Assembly (NCBI GenBank): GCA_041685355.1
Contig: JAWLFY010000079.1
Location: 1-22,016, forward strand
Source of the DNA: JAWLFY01 sp041685355
Lineage (GTDB): Bacteria; Planctomycetota; Planctomycetia; Pirellulales; Pirellulaceae
Direction of reading: 5' to 3'
DNA: 22,016 bases
Both the position numbers and the translations under genes were made by a program. This document shows, one piece after another, positions 14,819-22,016 of the stretch. Below the pieces are notes generated by a model. It did no database searches. It saw only the letters and a list, made by a program, of their open reading frames with translations, and was not told the DNA's origin. Each line of letters begins with the position of its first letter. Within the stretch, counting starts at the first letter, position 1.

Positions 14819-14913
14819 AATCATAACCCGACGCCTCTCACCCCCGCCATGCGATCGGATATCCTCCCACGGTCGACCCACCCGTCCGGAATTCCCAGCC
14901 GCGTTTCCGAACC

Positions 14914-16995
14914 ATGTCCGACCCACGCGAAGACAAGTCTGTCCCACCCGAGCGCCGCGCCCGCGAACTACGCGATCAGATCCGACATCACGACCGGCTC
15001 TACTACGAAGAGGCGGCCCCCGAGATCAGCGACCTCGAATATGACCGGCTGCTCGAGGAGCTGAAACGGATTGAAGCGGAACACCCCGAACTGCAACGCG
15101 ACGATTCGCCGACGAAGCGGATCGGGGACGCCCCCGTCCCCCACCTCACCCAAGTCGCCCACCGCGTCCCGATGTTGTCGATCGACAACACCTACAACCG
15201 CGAAGAATTACGGGCCTACTTCAAACGCGCCGAAAAGACGCTCGGTGGCGAACGGATCGAATGGGTGATGGAGTACAAGATCGACGGGGTCGCCGCGTCG
15301 GTTCGCTACGAGAACGGCCTCCTGCAAGTCGGGCTGACTCGGGGGAACGGCCAAATCGGCGACGACATCACCCATAACCTCCGAACCGTCCGCGACCTCC
15401 CCCTGCGGCTCCGCGGCGACAACCCGCCCGAAGTCCTCGAACTTCGCGGCGAGGTCTACATGACCAACGCCGACCTGGCTGACCTGAACGTGGCCCGCGC
15501 CGAGCAGGGGGCGGCCGCGTTCAAGAACACGCGGAACGTCACCGCGGGCACGATCCGGATGCTTGACCCCGCGGTCGCCGCCCGCCGCCGTCTGCGGTTC
15601 TTCTGTCACGGCGTCGGCGAAGCGGTCGGGTTAAGGGCGACCGACCACCTGGGGTTTTTAAAAGAAGTCGAGGGCTACGGAATCCCTCCGACGCCCGACG
15701 TTCAACCGTACCGGGACGCCGACGCCGCGGTCGAGGCGGTCGCGCGGCTCGAAGAACAGATGCCCGAGTTGCCGTTCGAGGTCGACGGGATCGTTTTCAA
15801 AGTCAATCGCTTCGACCAACGCGAACGCCTCGGGAGCACCAGCAAGAGCCCGCGTTGGTTGATCGCCTACAAGTTCGAACGGTACGAGGCGTTGACCCGG
15901 GTCAACGCGATCGAAGTCCAAGTCGGGAAGACCGGAACGGTCACCCCGGTCGCGTTTTTGGAACCGGTGAACATCGCCGACACGACCGTCTCCCGGGCGT
16001 CGCTCCACAACGCCGACGAAATCGAACGGCTCGACGTCCGCGTCGGTGACGTCGTCGTCGTCGAAAAGGCGGGGAAAATCATCCCCAAGGTGATACGGGT
16101 CGAGAAGCACCGTCGCGAAACCGAGCTGCCACGGTTCGAGTTCCCCGACACCTGTCCCGTTTGTGGCGAACCGACCGTCCGCGACGAAGGGGGCGTTTAC
16201 ATTCGATGCCCGAACTCGGAGTGCCCCGCCAAGCTCCGCCAACGGCTGATCTACTTCGGCAGCCGCAGCGGCATGGACATCGACGGTCTCGGCGAAGAAA
16301 TGGTCGACCTGTTGATCGAGAGAGGGCTGGTCTCCAGCTATGCCGACCTGTATCGCTTGACCGTCGACCAAGTCGCCGAGCTGACCTGGATCAACCGGCG
16401 AAAAGGGAAGAACGGCCAAATGGTGGAGGTCCAAGTCGGTCGTAAGAACGCGGAAACGCTAATCAAAGGGATCGACCAAAGCCGCCACCGAGGACTCGCG
16501 CGGCTCCTCGCGTCCCTCTCGATCCGACACGTCGGACCGACCGTCGCACGGCTGATCACCCGACGATATCCCACCCTCGAATCGCTCCGCGGGGCGACCG
16601 TCGAACAGTTGGCGGAGATCCACGAGATCGGCGAATCGATCGCCAAAAGCTTGCACGGCTATCTGCACAGCGACGAAGGCGCCGCGACGCTCGAAGAGCT
16701 CCAAGCGGTCGGCGTCTCGGTCGACGTGCCGGATGACCAGCGACAGCAACCGCAGGGCCGCCCGCTCGACGGACAAACCGTCGTCGTCACCGGGACCCTC
16801 AAGACGTTCACCCGCGACGAGATCGACAAAAAGATCGTCGAGCTGGGGGGGCGTGCCAGCGGAAGCGTCAGCAAGAAAACGAGTTTCGTCATCGCCGGCG
16901 AAAACGCCGGAAGCAAACTCGACAAGGCGCAGAAACTGGGCGTCGAGGTGATCGACGAAGACGAATTCCGCCGCCGGGTCGAGACCAACGACTGA
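14914..16995 (+). CDS. ligA: NAD-dependent DNA ligase (LigA)
   Basis: Seals nicks during replication and repair using NAD+. The 693 aa and domain order are standard. Domain Ia (1-70) has the HDRLYYEEAAPEISDLEYDRLLEEL nicotinamide site. The nucleotidyltransferase domain has Lys122 of the KIDG motif as the AMP acceptor, then ELRGEVYM, EVDGIVFKVN and the SPRWLIAYKF block. The OB fold contains VQVGKTGTVTPVA. A four-Cys zinc finger follows (CPVC...CPNSEC). The helix-hairpin-helix region runs over about 435-590, and the C-terminal BRCT domain (about 610-690) includes VVVTGTLKTFTRDEI. The ATG at 14914 starts the conserved region. Between the OB fold and HhH region there is a short basic insert (WINRRKGKNGQMVEVQVGRKN). 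All catalytic residues I can check are present. Confidence 0.97.
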   Translation: MSDPREDKSVPPERRARELRDQIRHHDRLYYEEAAPEISDLEYDRLLEELKRIEAEHPELQRDDSPTKRIGDAPVPHLTQVAHRVPMLSIDNTYNREELRAYFKRAEKTLGGERIEWVMEYKIDGVAASVRYENGLLQVGLTRGNGQIGDDITHNLRTVRDLPLRLRGDNPPEVLELRGEVYMTNADLADLNVARAEQGAAAFKNTRNVTAGTIRMLDPAVAARRRLRFFCHGVGEAVGLRATDHLGFLKEVEGYGIPPTPDVQPYRDADAAVEAVARLEEQMPELPFEVDGIVFKVNRFDQRERLGSTSKSPRWLIAYKFERYEALTRVNAIEVQVGKTGTVTPVAFLEPVNIADTTVSRASLHNADEIERLDVRVGDVVVVEKAGKIIPKVIRVEKHRRETELPRFEFPDTCPVCGEPTVRDEGGVYIRCPNSECPAKLRQRLIYFGSRSGMDIDGLGEEMVDLLIERGLVSSYADLYRLTVDQVAELTWINRRKGKNGQMVEVQVGRKNAETLIKGIDQSRHRGLARLLASLSIRHVGPTVARLITRRYPTLESLRGATVEQLAEIHEIGESIAKSLHGYLHSDEGAATLEELQAVGVSVDVPDDQRQQPQGRPLDGQTVVVTGTLKTFTRDEIDKKIVELGGRASGSVSKKTSFVIAGENAGSKLDKAQKLGVEVIDEDEFRRRVETND

Positions 16996-17008
16996 GCTCG
17001 GTCGCGAT

Positions 17009-17251
17009 GTGTCGCCCGCTGGGCTTGGGTGCGAGGACGATCGCACCCGAGGGCTGACGGCCTCGGCAGTTCTTGTGTCACCCGCTGGGCTGGCGACCCA
17101 AGGGCAGAGGCCCCACCCGTGTGCCCGGCTGCTTAGGCCGGAGGCCGCCACAATCATTGCTTGCCTGCTTAGGCCGGAGGCCGGCACAACCTATGCCGGC
17201 GGCGTCAGCCGCCGGATCAGGCTTCCCAAAATTTCCCAGGCCCGAAGGGCC
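17009..17251. repeat. Intergenic hairpin-rich repeat cluster (REP-like)
   Basis: The 290-bp gap after ligA (16996-17285) contains no gene but several related repeats. GTGTCRCCCGCTGGGCT occurs at 17009 and 17075. A 25-bp direct repeat beginning CTGCTTAGGCCGGAGGCC occurs at 17129 and 17165 with one mismatch. A hairpin CCGGCGGC-GTCA-GCCGCCGG lies at 17196-17215 and a hairpin GGCCC-GAA-GGGCC at 17239-17251. The GGCC-(GGA/GAA)-GGCC style of short hairpin is, as I recall, common in planctomycete intergenic DNA. One of these hairpins may also end transcription from ligA or the convergent DUF2237 gene. Confidence 0.75.
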
Positions 17252-17285
17252 GACAGAACTCCGGCACCTCGATCCCGCTTGTTGC

Positions 17286-17651
17286 TTACCGCTCCACCGC
17301 GTGTTCCTGCAACTCTTCCAACGACGCGAACTCAAGCGTCGACATGTGGGTCGCTTCCAAGACCACCGGCGGCGCCATTCCCGCGTCGTACGCTTCCTTC
17401 CAGCGGGCGGCGCACAAGCACCACCGATCTCCCGGTTTCAATCCCGGAAACCGAAACATCGGGTTTGGCGTCAACAAGTCGTTCCCTCGCGACTGGCTAA
17501 ACAGCAGGAACTCCTCGGTCACCTCGGTGCACACGACGTGCAGCCCGCCATCTTCGGCGCCGGTGTTGCAGCACCCGTCACGATAAAACCCCGTCATCGG
17601 GTCGGTCCCGCACACTTCCAACTCGCCCCCCAAAACGTTCTTCGCACCCAT
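17286..17651 (-). CDS. DUF2237 family protein (121 aa)
   Basis: Belongs to a small conserved bacterial family without established function. The recognisable pattern is CGTDPMTGFYRDGCCNT (Cys14, Cys27, Cys28), VVCTEVTEEFLLFS, GNDLLTPNPMFRFPGLKPGDRWCLCAARWKEA (Cys78, Cys80) and APPVVLEATHMSTLEFASLEEL. The conserved cysteines suggest metal binding or redox chemistry, but that is inference. It covers the full family length. The ATG at 17651 has AGAGGA 9 bp upstream, one of the better ribosome binding sites in the window. It is the last gene of a leftward run that begins with the sigma54 activator, 78 bp downstream of the glycosyltransferase. Confidence 0.9.
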   Translation of the reverse strand: MGAKNVLGGELEVCGTDPMTGFYRDGCCNTGAEDGGLHVVCTEVTEEFLLFSQSRGNDLLTPNPMFRFPGLKPGDRWCLCAARWKEAYDAGMAPPVVLEATHMSTLEFASLEELQEHAVER

Positions 17652-17729
17652 CGATCGGAATCCTCTTCGTTGTCGTTCGGTTCAGCCCAAGGATAGCCGC
17701 ATCCGGGCCCCGATCGCCACCGGTCACGA

Positions 17730-18965
17730 TCACACACTGGCCGGTACCCGAGCCGCGATCAGCTCCGCCGCTTCTCGGCTGGCTGACCCGGGCCTCATCC
17801 GCTCGCCGCAACGTTCTGCCGCATCGCGGATTCGGCCATCGCGACACACCTCCTCGATCAACCCGCCCACCTGCCGATCGCTTCGCAACCGACGGCCCGC
17901 CCCCAACCGCTCTACCCGCGCCGCGTTGTCGAATTGGTCGAACGCCAGCGGGCGGATCACTTGCGGAACTCCCGCCGCGAGCGCCTGCGACGTCGTCCCG
18001 ATCCCGCCGTGATGCAGAATGGCGTCACAGTGCGGTAGCAGTCGCCCGAGCGGCACGTAGTCTTCGACCCGAACATGCGAAGGCAACGGTCCGCTTGGTA
18101 AATTTTCTCGGTAACGGGTCAGCACCCACAGCTCCCGGTCGGTCCGCCCCGTCGCCTCGATCACCCGGCGGAACCACGCCGCCGCGTGTCGGTTTGCCGT
18201 TCCTCCCGTCACGACGATCGGTCGACCGGCCGGCACGTCGAACTCCCCGGCGTCGGCGTCCTCCAGCGGGAACCCGACCGTCGCGATCGGCGGGACATGC
18301 CGCGTCACCTCGGGCGCGAACCAATCGGGATACATCGCGACCGTCGTCTCGTTCGCGAACCACCATCGGTCGAGTAACCGCCGCACCGGTGCGAGTCCAT
18401 ATTCCGCCCGCAAGCGGTTCACCGCCGGCCCCACCGTCGGGTCGAGGATCCAACGATCCGCCGCTCGGAGCGCCATCGAAAGCAGCGGCCTCGGCAGCCA
18501 TTGTTCGAACCCGCGACGCGACAACCTCGGCGGTGACCCGGGGACCCGAAGGATCGCTGGCGCCAAATGCACATCGACCATCGGGGTCGAACGGTCGGCA
18601 TCACGCAGCACCCGAGACGCGAAGTCGAGCGGGTGTGCCACCAACACGGTCCGCCCCGGACGATGGTGTCGACGGATCACCGCATGGTGGGCCTGCAAGA
18701 ACTCGGTCGCGACCGTCCTCAGCACCGCCCGCGCCCCACGTACCGGCGTCCAAAAGTGACGGTTCCCCAAGAGCTCTTCGAACCGAGCCGTCCCGATCAC
18801 CCCTTCCGCCCTCAGCCCTGCTGCCTCCGCCGCCGCCACGTACGGCTCGGCGAGCGAGATCACGACGTCGAAACCGAGCCGCTTCAGTTCCCGGCCGATC
18901 CCGATCATCGGGTTCACATCCCCCCGCGACCCCGCCGCCGAAACGATCGCCAGTCGCGCGCCCAA
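17730..18965 (-). CDS. UDP-glycosyltransferase family 1 (MGT/UGT-like)
   Basis: GT-B fold glycosyltransferase of the GT1 type that decorates lipids or small molecules; substrate unknown. The N-terminal acceptor domain opens with ARLAIVSAAGSRGDVNPMIGIGRELKRLG, the classic family start. The C-terminal donor site is DYVPLGRLLPHCDAILHHGGIGTTSQALAAGVPQVIRPLAFDQFDNA, with the HHGGxGTT and Pro-Gln...Asp-Gln elements that bind the nucleotide sugar. The start is unclear: the frame is open to 19157, but 18970-19110 is a purine-rich, repeat-like tract encoding EEGEEEEEGFETQRHRVRRGGGEG. I prefer TTG 18965, which gives 411 aa and a normal N-terminus. GTG 19007 or ATG 19127 (which would overlap the upstream regulator by 35 bp) are alternatives. 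It lies between the sigma54 activator and DUF2237, probably in one operon. Confidence 0.85.
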   Translation of the reverse strand: MGARLAIVSAAGSRGDVNPMIGIGRELKRLGFDVVISLAEPYVAAAEAAGLRAEGVIGTARFEELLGNRHFWTPVRGARAVLRTVATEFLQAHHAVIRRHHRPGRTVLVAHPLDFASRVLRDADRSTPMVDVHLAPAILRVPGSPPRLSRRGFEQWLPRPLLSMALRAADRWILDPTVGPAVNRLRAEYGLAPVRRLLDRWWFANETTVAMYPDWFAPEVTRHVPPIATVGFPLEDADAGEFDVPAGRPIVVTGGTANRHAAAWFRRVIEATGRTDRELWVLTRYRENLPSGPLPSHVRVEDYVPLGRLLPHCDAILHHGGIGTTSQALAAGVPQVIRPLAFDQFDNAARVERLGAGRRLRSDRQVGGLIEEVCRDGRIRDAAERCGERMRPGSASREAAELIAARVPASV

Positions 18966-18979
18966 ATCGGATCCCGCCG

Positions 18980-19110
18980 CTCCCCCCTCTGCTCCCTCCC
19001 CTTCCACCTCGACTCCCTCCCCTCCCCCTCTGCGAACTCTGTGCCTCTGTGTTTCAAACCCCTCCTCCTCTTCTTCTCCCTCTTCTCTCCCCTCACCGTC
19101 CACTTTTCGC
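18980..19110. repeat. Polypyrimidine/polypurine tract with a CTCTGTGCCTCTGTG repeat motif
   Basis: The plus strand is almost pure pyrimidine apart from a 28-bp island at 19028-19055 containing CTCTGTGCCTCTGTG (minus strand CACAGAGGCACAGAG). I recall ACAGAGGCACAGAG-type sequences as a dispersed intergenic element in many planctomycetes and other phyla. It lies between the sigma54 activator stop and the glycosyltransferase core and probably is not translated. Its composition differs sharply from the flanking genes. Confidence 0.65.
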
Positions 19111-20964
19111 TTCACGTTCGATCCCATACTCAGCGATTTTGCGGTACGCGGTGGCACGGCTGACGCCCAGCAGTTTGGCCGCTTCGGGAACGCTGCCGTC
19201 GGCGCGGCTGAGCGCCTTGGCGATCAGCCGGCGTTCCCACTCGTCGATGCGGAGCGTTTCGATCCGGCTCGAACCGGCATCGCGGAGGCCGAGGTCGTCG
19301 GCTTCGATCTGCGGCGCGTCGGCCATCACGACCGCGCTATCGATCACGTTTCGAAGTTGGCGAACGTTGCCCGGCCACGCGTAGTCACGGAGACGCTCTC
19401 GGGCCTCGTCGCTGAGCGTCAAACCTGACCGTCCGTGTTGACGCCGGAAGTGATCGAGGAAGTGATCGATCAACCGGTCCAAGTCGTCACCGCGGTCACG
19501 AAGCGGGGGGACGTAAAGCTCGAACACGCTCAGCCGATAGAACAGGTCCTCGCGAAATTTTCGCTCCCGAACGAACTCGGCCAAATCGCGATTGGTCGCC
19601 GCGATCACGCGGACGTCAACCGAAACCTGCTCGGTCGCCCCCACCGGCAAAAACGGGTGTCCCTCCAAGATCCGTAGCAACTTCGCCTGGCCCTCCAGGG
19701 TGAGCTCCCCGATCTCGTCGAGGAACAGCGAGCCGGTGTGGGCTTGTTGGAACCATCCGCTGTGGTCTTGGTCGGCCCCGGTGAACGATCCCTTCTTGTG
19801 ACCGAACAGTTGGCTCTCGATCAGATCCCGCGGGATCGCGGCGCAGTTGACCGTCAACATCGCCCTTCCGGCGCGGGGGCTCGACCGGTGCACGGCGCGG
19901 GCGACCAGCTCTTTCCCCGATCCGCTCTCGCCCCGAATCAACACCGACCCCGCGGCCCGTCCGACCCGCGCGATCCGTTCCTTCAATTTCGTCATCGCCG
20001 GGCTGTCGCCGATCAGCTCGTCCGACTCGGCGTTCCGCTCGGCGATGTGTTGGCGTTCGGCCCGCAGCGTATCGTGCTCGAGCGCCCGGGCGAGCCCTGA
20101 CGCGAGCAACCGGCCGGCGGCGAGGGCGAGGTCGCAATGGGATTCCTGGAACCCCGGCGAGTCGCGGTACAGGTTCAACACGCCAATGTTCGTCTGTTTC
20201 CGGTTCAGCGGAACACAGATCATCTCGGACCAGCGATCTTTCGTGCTGTCTCGGGCTTCGCGGCGAAGCGCCTCGTCGCTCTTTTCGTTGATCCACAACG
20301 CGTTGCCGTCGCGGATCACACGCCGAACCAGCCGCTTCGAAAGCCGCAGGTCGTCGATCGCGTCGGGGGGCACGACCCGTTGCCGTCGCAGCCGTCCGTC
20401 ACCCGAATCGAACGCGAGGCAAACCGCGTCCGATTCGGTCCGGTCGCGAAGCAGTTCGAGGGCCGTCTCGATTACCTCTTCCGGGTTGCTGCTGTCCAGC
20501 AGAGTCAGGCTCAGCTGGTACAGGTCGAGGACGTGGCCCGTTTGGGCGAGCGGGACGAGCGGGTCGTCGGGGGCGGAAAACCAACGTTCGTCGAGTTCGT
20601 TGACGTCCTTGAACTCGTTGACGTCCTTGAACAACGTTTGCGTGATCGGGTTGGTGCCGAGTTCCTCGGGGTCGGGGTCGAGCAACTTCAGCTTGGTTCG
20701 CCCGATCGTCACGACCGAGCGGTCGAGGATCCGGGCGTGGTCCGTCTTGCGACCGTTGACCAACGTCCCGTTCCGGCTACTGGTGTCGCGGACATGCCAA
20801 TCGTCGTCTTCGAAATAGATCACCGCGTGAAACCGCGAGCTGACCGGATCGGTCAACATGATTTCGCAACTCGCCCCACGACCGATGTGCATCGGCCGCG
20901 TCGGATCCAACGTGTACTGCTTCCCCTTTTCCGGCCCGGAGAGGACGGACAGATACGCCACCAT
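19093..20964 (-). CDS. Sigma54-dependent activator with FHA and GAF domains
   Basis: Transcription activator of 623 aa. An N-terminal FHA domain (about 1-98; IGRGASCEI, SSRFHAV, SRNGTLVNG) reads a phosphothreonine signal. A GAF domain (about 145-300) follows. The AAA+ domain (about 315-555) has Walker A GESGSGKE (345-352), GSFTGA (392-397, the sigma54-contact loop; the usual form is GAFTGA), Walker B GSLFLDEIGE (411-420) and the arginine-finger block FREDLFYRL. A Fis-type helix-turn-helix (about 575-615, VPEAAKLLGVSRATAYRKIAEYGI) binds an enhancer. The FHA domain implies control by a Ser/Thr kinase rather than a histidine kinase. A short in-frame repeat lies between FHA and GAF. The ATG at 20964 begins the FHA fold directly. 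It is followed on the same strand by the glycosyltransferase and DUF2237 genes, which are candidate co-transcribed genes or targets. Confidence 0.95.
   Translation of the reverse strand: MVAYLSVLSGPEKGKQYTLDPTRPMHIGRGASCEIMLTDPVSSRFHAVIYFEDDDWHVRDTSSRNGTLVNGRKTDHARILDRSVVTIGRTKLKLLDPDPEELGTNPITQTLFKDVNEFKDVNELDERWFSAPDDPLVPLAQTGHVLDLYQLSLTLLDSSNPEEVIETALELLRDRTESDAVCLAFDSGDGRLRRQRVVPPDAIDDLRLSKRLVRRVIRDGNALWINEKSDEALRREARDSTKDRWSEMICVPLNRKQTNIGVLNLYRDSPGFQESHCDLALAAGRLLASGLARALEHDTLRAERQHIAERNAESDELIGDSPAMTKLKERIARVGRAAGSVLIRGESGSGKELVARAVHRSSPRAGRAMLTVNCAAIPRDLIESQLFGHKKGSFTGADQDHSGWFQQAHTGSLFLDEIGELTLEGQAKLLRILEGHPFLPVGATEQVSVDVRVIAATNRDLAEFVRERKFREDLFYRLSVFELYVPPLRDRGDDLDRLIDHFLDHFRRQHGRSGLTLSDEARERLRDYAWPGNVRQLRNVIDSAVVMADAPQIEADDLGLRDAGSSRIETLRIDEWERRLIAKALSRADGSVPEAAKLLGVSRATAYRKIAEYGIEREAKSGR
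20596..20631 (-). repeat. 18-bp in-frame duplication in the sigma54 activator linker
   Basis: Two adjacent 18-bp units (20596-20613 and 20614-20631) differ by one base and encode FKDVNE FKDVNE in the linker between the FHA and GAF domains. The frame is preserved. Confidence 0.85.
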
Positions 20965-21050
20965 GGTTCGACGGACTACTCACGGGCAAGACGGATCGGG
21001 GATGAAGATGAGAGCGGCGGGGCGATCCGGGGCGTCCGACCGCCGCAGCC

Positions 21051-22016
21051 CTATCTTACGGCGCCACCCAGGGGAAGGCGATCGGACGGGTGAAGCATCT
21101 CGTCGAGCGTCTTGAGCGACACCGGCAGCGGGGTGCCGGTCCGTTCCCGCTCGGTCCACCAACGGGCGACGACGTCCGCGTGGCGATCATCCCCCAAATC
21201 CCACAACCCCATCGCGGCGCGGACCGGCATCGGCGAGGCGGCGACGAGATCTAAGTCGGCCGCGGCCGCCAACACGATCGGGACCGACGCGAAGGGCCAC
21301 GGCAGACGACGCGAATGTTCCCCCGACTTTTCCCGCGTGTGCAACTCGATCGCCACGCGTGACACCAACCACGCGACCCGCAACACCTCCGGCACCGCGG
21401 GGTTCGCGTCGGTCAGCATCGCCTCGGTCCAAATCCGTTGCGAGTCGGGGTCGAACCCGCCCGCCCCGCCTCGTGCCGGTTGCAAAAGCAGGGTCTCCAC
21501 CCGCGGCGGCCACCAATCCTCCGGCGGCGAGCCGTCCCAAATCCGCGTGGCGATCGCCCGCAACAGCCCCGGCCCATACGCGTCCCAACGTTCCTTCAAC
21601 GGGCCGGCGCGGAGCCGCAACTGGTCGGCCAACTTCGGTAAATGGGCGGCGTAGGCGGACCGACAGTCGGCGATCAGCCGTGACACCCCCTGGGCGATCG
21701 GCTCGAGTTGTAGCTCCGACAGCCCGGCGTCGGTGAGCGCGATCTCGACCGCCCGCGAATCGCCCCGGTCGCCGTCGCCCCGCTCCCCGCCGCCGCGGCC
21801 CCCCGAGACCCGGCCCCCCGAGACCCGGCCCCCCGAGACCCGGCCCCCCGAGACCCGTTCCCCCGAGACCCGCTCCCCCGCGACCTCGACGATCAGCCGT
21901 CGCCAAAACCGGCCCACGTCAACCGACGCCGAAAGCAGACGGTTGTTCAATTCCGTCACCGGCGTGACCAACAACCGCTCGGTCTTCGGATCGACGCACT
22001 TCGCCCCCCCGGCGAC
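21051..22016 (-). CDS. Hypothetical protein, 5' end beyond the window
   Basis: Partial gene of at least 321 codons. The frame stays open through 22016 and reads AGGAKCVDPKTERLLVTPVTELNNRLLSASVDVGRFWRRL, clearly coding-like, so the TTG at 21974 is not the real start. No known family was recognised. The visible part is helix-rich and Trp-containing, with an EDWWPPRVETLLLQPARGG block, IWTEAMLTDANPAVPEVLRVAWLVSRVAIELH, and PVRAAMGLWDLGDDRHADVVARWW near the end. No signal peptide is visible, but the N-terminus is missing. An inserted VSGGR repeat tract interrupts the otherwise conserved-looking sequence after LIVEVAGE. It is 86 bp upstream of the sigma54 activator on the same strand. Confidence 0.75.
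   Translation of the reverse strand, partial: VAGGAKCVDPKTERLLVTPVTELNNRLLSASVDVGRFWRRLIVEVAGERVSGERVSGGRVSGGRVSGGRVSGGRGGGERGDGDRGDSRAVEIALTDAGLSELQLEPIAQGVSRLIADCRSAYAAHLPKLADQLRLRAGPLKERWDAYGPGLLRAIATRIWDGSPPEDWWPPRVETLLLQPARGGAGGFDPDSQRIWTEAMLTDANPAVPEVLRVAWLVSRVAIELHTREKSGEHSRRLPWPFASVPIVLAAAADLDLVAASPMPVRAAMGLWDLGDDRHADVVARWWTERERTGTPLPVSLKTLDEMLHPSDRLPLGGAVR
21801..21875 (-). repeat. 15-bp in-frame minisatellite (VSGGR-type, 5 copies)
   Basis: Units of CCCCGAGACCCGGCC (plus strand) occupy 21801-21815, 21816-21830 and 21831-21845 without change, then two variants at 21846-21875. A sixth, decayed unit follows from 21876. On the coding strand they encode GERVS, GERVS and GGRVS-type pentapeptides in the partial hypothetical protein, followed by a Gly/Arg/Asp-rich stretch. 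Confidence 0.92.

Noticed and set aside
18095..19384. Plus-strand open frame of more than 400 codons antisense to the glycosyltransferase.
   Set aside because: Ser/Pro/Arg-rich shadow. The minus strand shows the HHGGxGTT donor motif.

Overview
The window is about 22 kb of dense, high-GC bacterial DNA (clearly above 60% GC by eye) with 16 protein-coding genes that I can support. No rRNA, tRNA, CRISPR array, transposase or phage gene was seen. The gene content suggests a planctomycete of the Pirellulales / Rhodopirellula type. The reasons are a FloA-type flotillin, a HicB/Arc-like ribbon-helix-helix protein of a form I associate with planctomycetes, an FHA-GAF-sigma54 activator, several conserved-looking orphan proteins, weak or absent Shine-Dalgarno sequences, and mostly single genes on alternating strands. 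The lineage is inferred by recall, not from a search.

Layout. 1-4.2 kb: pdxH (+), a FloA flotillin (-), a 105-aa hypothetical (+) and fabH (-). 4.2-6.9 kb: an unusual signal peptidase I-like protein (+) that converges on lysA (-) with a 4-bp overlap of the stop ends. 7.0-9.3 kb: a ribbon-helix-helix protein (-), a gene-poor stretch of about 470 bp, then a TatD/EboB-like hydrolase with a 90-aa partner (-). 9.7-11.7 kb: a two-gene operon (+) of a HEAT-like repeat protein and a single-pass membrane protein, joined by an ATGA overlap. 11.7-17.0 kb: a divergent UvrA (-) and ligA (+), back to back around an eight-copy 16-bp tandem array. 17.0-22.0 kb: hairpin-rich repeats, a DUF2237 protein, a glycosyltransferase, an FHA/GAF/sigma54 activator and a 5'-truncated hypothetical gene, all on the minus strand.

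Functions. Most genes are core housekeeping: B6 cofactor (pdxH), fatty-acid initiation (fabH), lysine/peptidoglycan precursor (lysA), DNA repair and ligation (uvrA, ligA), membrane microdomains (floA) and protein export or processing (S26 peptidase). No large multi-gene pathway is visible. The sigma54 activator sits directly upstream of the glycosyltransferase and DUF2237 genes on the same strand, so they may be co-transcribed.

The most striking feature of the window is not one gene. Short tandem repeats (minisatellites, 15-23 bp units, 2-8 copies) occur in many intergenic gaps and inside at least four genes. Every array inside a gene has a unit divisible by three (15, 18 or 21 bp). Nearly all intergenic arrays have units of 16, 17, 19 or 23 bp. 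This suggests continuing repeat formation filtered by selection for reading frame. The second point of interest is the signal peptidase-like protein, which combines S26 catalytic boxes with an inserted zinc-ribbon-like CxxC pair, a possible lipobox and two repeat tracts.
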